From positions 1-64,000 of the forward strand of contig CAYRXS010000002.1 of assembly GCA_964428225.1 (NCBI GenBank): 64,000 bases of DNA, written 5' to 3'. The position numbers and the translations under genes were made by a program. The DNA comes from JBFMCU01 sp964428225 (GTDB lineage: Bacteria > Planctomycetota > UBA1135 > GCA-002686595). The notes beneath the pieces are model-generated. The model saw nothing but the letters and a program-made list of their open reading frames with translations. It was not told where the DNA came from and searched no databases. How positions within the stretch are numbered: the stretch's first letter is position 1; each line of letters opens with the position of its first letter. This document shows positions 61,136-64,000 of this stretch, piece after piece.

Positions 61136-63181
61136 CTACAGCTCCTGCAGCATTCTCCGCGCTCGCCCGTGGTTCGGGTTGATCCGCAGCACGTCTCGCA
61201 GCACGGCCTTGGCCGACTCGGGGTTTCGTGCATGCACGTACGCCTCGACCAAGCGCATGCGCAGGTCGATGTCTGTCGGCCGAGCTGGCAACAGCGGCTG
61301 CCAGTGGACGGCCGCCTCGGCGTACCGCTCGAGACGGAACAGCAAGTATCCGAGGCGGTTGTGGTTGGCGCCACCAAGCGAATTGAGCGCGATGGCAGAC
61401 CGTAGAAGCTGCTCCGCCTCGATGATGCGCGGGTTACGCGCGAGCTCCACGGCAGGGACCCCATCGGCCAAGCCGGTCTTCATCAGCAGAACCGCCAGGT
61501 TGCCGCTGACCTCGGAGAGGTCGGGGCGCTCCTTCAAGATCCTGCGAAACTCCGTCTCCGCTTCCACGTCGCGGCCCTGCTCGGTCAGCGAAACGGCGTA
61601 CTGCAGCCACTGGGTCGGGGTGGGAGCCTCGCATTCCACCGAGCGACGAATCACTTCATGCGCCTCCGCCATCCTCCCCTGATCGTACAGGACCTTGCCG
61701 TAGCAACCCATGATGGCGCCGGCGAGGAAGCTGCGGCAGTCGGGATCGGACTTGGCGTAGGCGTCGGTCCAGAACGAGACCTCGTTCTCGTAGATGCGTG
61801 CGTGGTTTCGAGTAGCGGGAATCGCCGCGACTATCGGAATCGCGGCAACGATGGCAAAGACTGCGATTCGTGAGACACGGGACAAGCGCACCCGCGCCGC
61901 CAGCAGCCCCAGAGCGTGCGATGCACCGATCACAACCGGTATCAGAACGGCGAGCATCGGCAGGTACGCTCGCCGCTCGGCGACAACCTCGGTGATGATG
62001 GGCAGGATGCTCGACGTGGGTGCGAGCAGCAGGAAGAACATGGCGCCGAGCCAGCCCCACCAGGGTCGGCGGCGCCAGAGCAGCACCGTCACCACCAGCG
62101 CGGCGATCACCAGTGCTCCTGGTACCAGCACGGCCGACAGTTCCCGCTCGATCGGCCAGTCGTACACCCCACGCAGAGGGTGTGGCCAGAGTGCCAGGCG
62201 CGCGTACTGCACGACCGCCGGCGCCTCGGTCATGAGCCAATCCACCGCCGAGGTTCGGAGACTGGTGGAGTAGCCAACCGTGACGTTGTGCGGCCCACCG
62301 AGCACGCAGGCGAGCAGCACCAGCCAGGTGGCCGCGAGCTGCAGGTAGAACCGCCAGCGACCTCGCAGCTGCCGCCAGCTCGATACCAGGAACCCCCGCT
62401 CGAACAGCACCAAGAGTATCGGCGCGGCGACCATCTCCTCCTTGCTCGTCATGCCCAGTGCGACGGCGCCGACCGCGATCGCTTGCCACATGCGACGTCG
62501 AGGTGACTCTGCTGCACGCAATACCGCCAGCAGGGCCAGCAAGAAGAAACAGCTCATCAGCAGCGTCGACCGCTGCGTGAGGTAGACGACCGCGTCGGTC
62601 CCCAGCGGATGGACCGCCCACAGGGTCGCGACTGCGGTGGCGGTCCAGGTGGCGCTCCAATCCGTCCACCGCCCCCTGAGGTTCGGAGCCCGAAGGCTCC
62701 GCCGCACGACGCCCAGCAACAGCAGCGAGGCCAGCATGTGCAGGGACAGGTTGACGATGTGGTAGCCGCGCGTTTCGAGACCGCCGATTCGATGGTTGAC
62801 GGCAAAGGTCAGACAGGTGAGCGGCCGGTTCGCGACCGGCGAATGAACCTCTCCGAATGCAACCTGCCACCAGTCGCCCGTGCGGATGGCCAGGCTTTCG
62901 CTAATCGAAGGGCGGTCGTCGTACACGAACTCGCCGTTCAGCGCGCCGCCATAGGCCAAGCACGCGGCCAGTAGCGGCAGCAGAACCACGAGGAGTCTCC
63001 ATCGACGGTCGGATGGTCTTGTCGCAGAGGTCCGATCGTGGACCGCGGTACTTCGCGTCGGTTGACGTCCCAATGGAGGCTTCACACGGGTCGTGGTTGC
63101 TGCGGAGTAGCCTACTCGAAAGGAAGCCCGGCCGCGTCCTCCCCTCCCGCTTTCGGCATGATCACCGCGGGTGAATCGCAC
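61136..63181 (-). CDS. TMTC-like glycosyltransferase-type membrane protein with C-terminal TPRs
   Basis: 681 residues. An N-terminal segment with NGEFVYDDRPSI, typical of TMTC/protein O-mannosyltransferase-like proteins, lies after TM1 (about 65-80). About nine TM helices follow up to residue 465, with TYPICAL motif stretches such as GYHIVNLSLHMLASLLL and AVHPLGTDAVVYLTQRSTLLMSCFFLLALL. Residues about 470-681 contain TPR units (LYDQGRMAEAHEVIRRSVE, LTEQGRDVEAETEFRRILKERPDL, RLERYAEAAVHWQPLLPARP). Such proteins glycosylate periplasmic proteins from lipid-linked sugars; the donor is unknown. The start is uncertain: GTG at 63181 or GTG at 63085, neither with a good ribosome site. Divergent from the sulfatase-superfamily gene. 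Confidence 0.82.
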   Translation of the reverse strand: MRFTRGDHAESGRGGRGRASFRVGYSAATTTRVKPPLGRQPTRSTAVHDRTSATRPSDRRWRLLVVLLPLLAACLAYGGALNGEFVYDDRPSISESLAIRTGDWWQVAFGEVHSPVANRPLTCLTFAVNHRIGGLETRGYHIVNLSLHMLASLLLLGVVRRSLRAPNLRGRWTDWSATWTATAVATLWAVHPLGTDAVVYLTQRSTLLMSCFFLLALLAVLRAAESPRRRMWQAIAVGAVALGMTSKEEMVAAPILLVLFERGFLVSSWRQLRGRWRFYLQLAATWLVLLACVLGGPHNVTVGYSTSLRTSAVDWLMTEAPAVVQYARLALWPHPLRGVYDWPIERELSAVLVPGALVIAALVVTVLLWRRRPWWGWLGAMFFLLLAPTSSILPIITEVVAERRAYLPMLAVLIPVVIGASHALGLLAARVRLSRVSRIAVFAIVAAIPIVAAIPATRNHARIYENEVSFWTDAYAKSDPDCRSFLAGAIMGCYGKVLYDQGRMAEAHEVIRRSVECEAPTPTQWLQYAVSLTEQGRDVEAETEFRRILKERPDLSEVSGNLAVLLMKTGLADGVPAVELARNPRIIEAEQLLRSAIALNSLGGANHNRLGYLLFRLERYAEAAVHWQPLLPARPTDIDLRMRLVEAYVHARNPESAKAVLRDVLRINPNHGRARRMLQEL

Positions 63182-63304
63182 AGTGAGCTCGTGCGTCGAT
63201 CGGGCGCGAGTAGGCCGGATCGACTGGACCGCGCAAGAGCGGTGTGCCCGGGGCCTGCCGGTCCGTATGGTATGCTCCGCTCACACGCGAAGGCCCCTTT
63301 CCCC

Positions 63305-64000
63305 ATGTCCTCGAAGCACCACTCACTGTCCCGAGAGATCGGGACGCTCTGCGTGACGGCCGTGCTTGCAGCAGTGGCGAGCGTGCTGACCGCATGCGGC
63401 GGCAAGGCGAGTTCGGATCCGCCCAACATACTGCTCATCAGCCTGGACAGTACGCGCCAGGACCTGCTGAGCTGCTACGGGCGGAAGCCCGTACACGCGC
63501 CCCCGCTGAAGACCACACCCAACATCGACCGTCTCGCGGCGGAGGGTGTGCGCTTCGAGAATGCCTACGCTTCGACGTCGTGGACGCTACCGTCCCACGC
63601 AGCGCTCCTGACGGGGCAGCCGGACCTCGTGCATGGGGTGGAGTACGACTCCCTTGCCATCTCGGCATCCCGCCCCCTGCTGGCCGAGGTGCTGGGCTCG
63701 AACGGCTACCGCACGACCGGCTTCTTCTCGGGGCCCTACCTCTCGCCAGACTACGGGTTCGGCCGTGGTTTCGAGCGCTACGCCGCCTGCTACGGGAACG
63801 ACCTGGCCTTGGCGCTAGAGGAACAAGCGCGATGTGTGCGGGATGTGCTCTCGACAGCCGATCCCCAGCGTGCCACGGCTCTGCAGGCCGAGTATTCGCG
63901 GGCAGTGAAGGAAGCGGAGCTGCTCTCGCAACGGGACGTGTCGTCGAAGATGGTCACCGATGCCGTCTTGGGAGAGCTCGCCTCGGCGCGTATCGACGAT
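63305..64000 (+). CDS. Sulfatase-superfamily lipoprotein, truncated by the window end
   Basis: The first 232 codons of an alkaline-phosphatase/sulfatase superfamily protein; the rest is beyond base 64000. A lipobox LTAC lies at about residues 28-31. The metal strand is NILLISLDSTRQDLLSCYG. The nucleophile loop reads STSWTLPSHAALLTG, so it has Thr (TxPSH) instead of the Cys or Ser of formylglycine sulfatases (C/SxPxR). This form is common in a large bacterial subgroup and in phosphotransferases of the superfamily. It therefore may be a sulfatase-fold phosphotransferase or an unusual sulfatase. Metal and catalytic residues of the C-terminal half cannot be checked. Divergent from the TMTC-like gene. 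Confidence 0.85.
   Translation, partial: MSSKHHSLSREIGTLCVTAVLAAVASVLTACGGKASSDPPNILLISLDSTRQDLLSCYGRKPVHAPPLKTTPNIDRLAAEGVRFENAYASTSWTLPSHAALLTGQPDLVHGVEYDSLAISASRPLLAEVLGSNGYRTTGFFSGPYLSPDYGFGRGFERYAACYGNDLALALEEQARCVRDVLSTADPQRATALQAEYSRAVKEAELLSQRDVSSKMVTDAVLGELASARIDD

Overview
The window is 64 kb of very GC-rich DNA with tightly packed genes on both strands. It carries no rRNA, tRNA, CRISPR array, transposase or phage gene that I can support. The gene content points to a free-living bacterium, most probably a member of the Planctomycetota or a related lineage. The grounds are a hydrazine-synthase-alpha-like multihaem protein, DUF1080, GH127 and GH172 (DUF2961) proteins, ASPIC/UnbV and FG-GAP proteins, HEAT proteins joined to VWA, and long beta-rich C-terminal domains attached to unrelated exported proteins. 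This assignment is inference from protein families; no ribosomal marker is present. glnS is the only clear housekeeping gene. More than half of the proteins carry a Sec signal, a lipobox, a Tat signal or a prepilin leader.

Layout. 228-7462 (+): a 14-bladed FG-GAP protein, then a compact operon of two pseudopilins, a PilX-like protein, a HEAT-repeat protein whose frame is broken in a run of nine C, and a two-TM HAMP-like protein. 7483-10836 (-): a tricorn-protease homologue with a lipobox. 11048-13174: a Cys-rich membrane protein (+) convergent with a DUF1566 protein (-). 13416-20401 (+): arylsulfotransferase-like protein, CutC, a 13-repeat exported protein and a GH172-like lipoprotein. 20412-25202 (-): glnS, then a DUF4198-like protein overlapping an Asp-box (BNR) protein. 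25569-29333 (+): AMI1-like amidase, SMP-30/NHL-like lipoprotein, and a three-haem cytochrome c peroxidase fusion.

29350-39269 (-): beta-helix protein with an orphan C-terminal tag remnant behind its stop codon, a DUF1080 protein, an M16C peptidase lacking one zinc histidine, a HzsA-like multihaem protein, a small conserved protein and a frameshifted spondin-domain protein. 39526-45204 (+): a complete MacAB/Lol-type export set (membrane fusion protein, two permeases, ATPase) and an exported unknown. 45208-48433: methyltransferase-like, DUF4388 and HD-domain genes (-) and a CobW-type GTPase (+). An 8 x 8-bp repeat array follows at 48495-48558. 48647-54198: HEAT-VWA protein and a TraB-like lipoprotein (-), then a TPR lipoprotein and an ASPIC/UnbV lipoprotein (+). 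54242-63181 (-): a propeller-like exported protein, a translationally coupled pair of GH127 beta-L-arabinofuranosidase and Tat-exported isomerase-fold protein, and a TMTC-like membrane protein with TPRs. A sulfatase-superfamily lipoprotein runs off the end from 63305.

How it fits together. The cell appears to invest in secreted glycan and sulfate-ester degradation, envelope c-type cytochromes, and large calcium-loaded repeat proteins. A pseudopilin operon lies beside one of those repeat proteins. The most interesting unexplained signals are that operon with its HEAT and HAMP partners, the recurring C-terminal tag domains (including one left behind a UGA), and three genes with single-base lesions at informative places.
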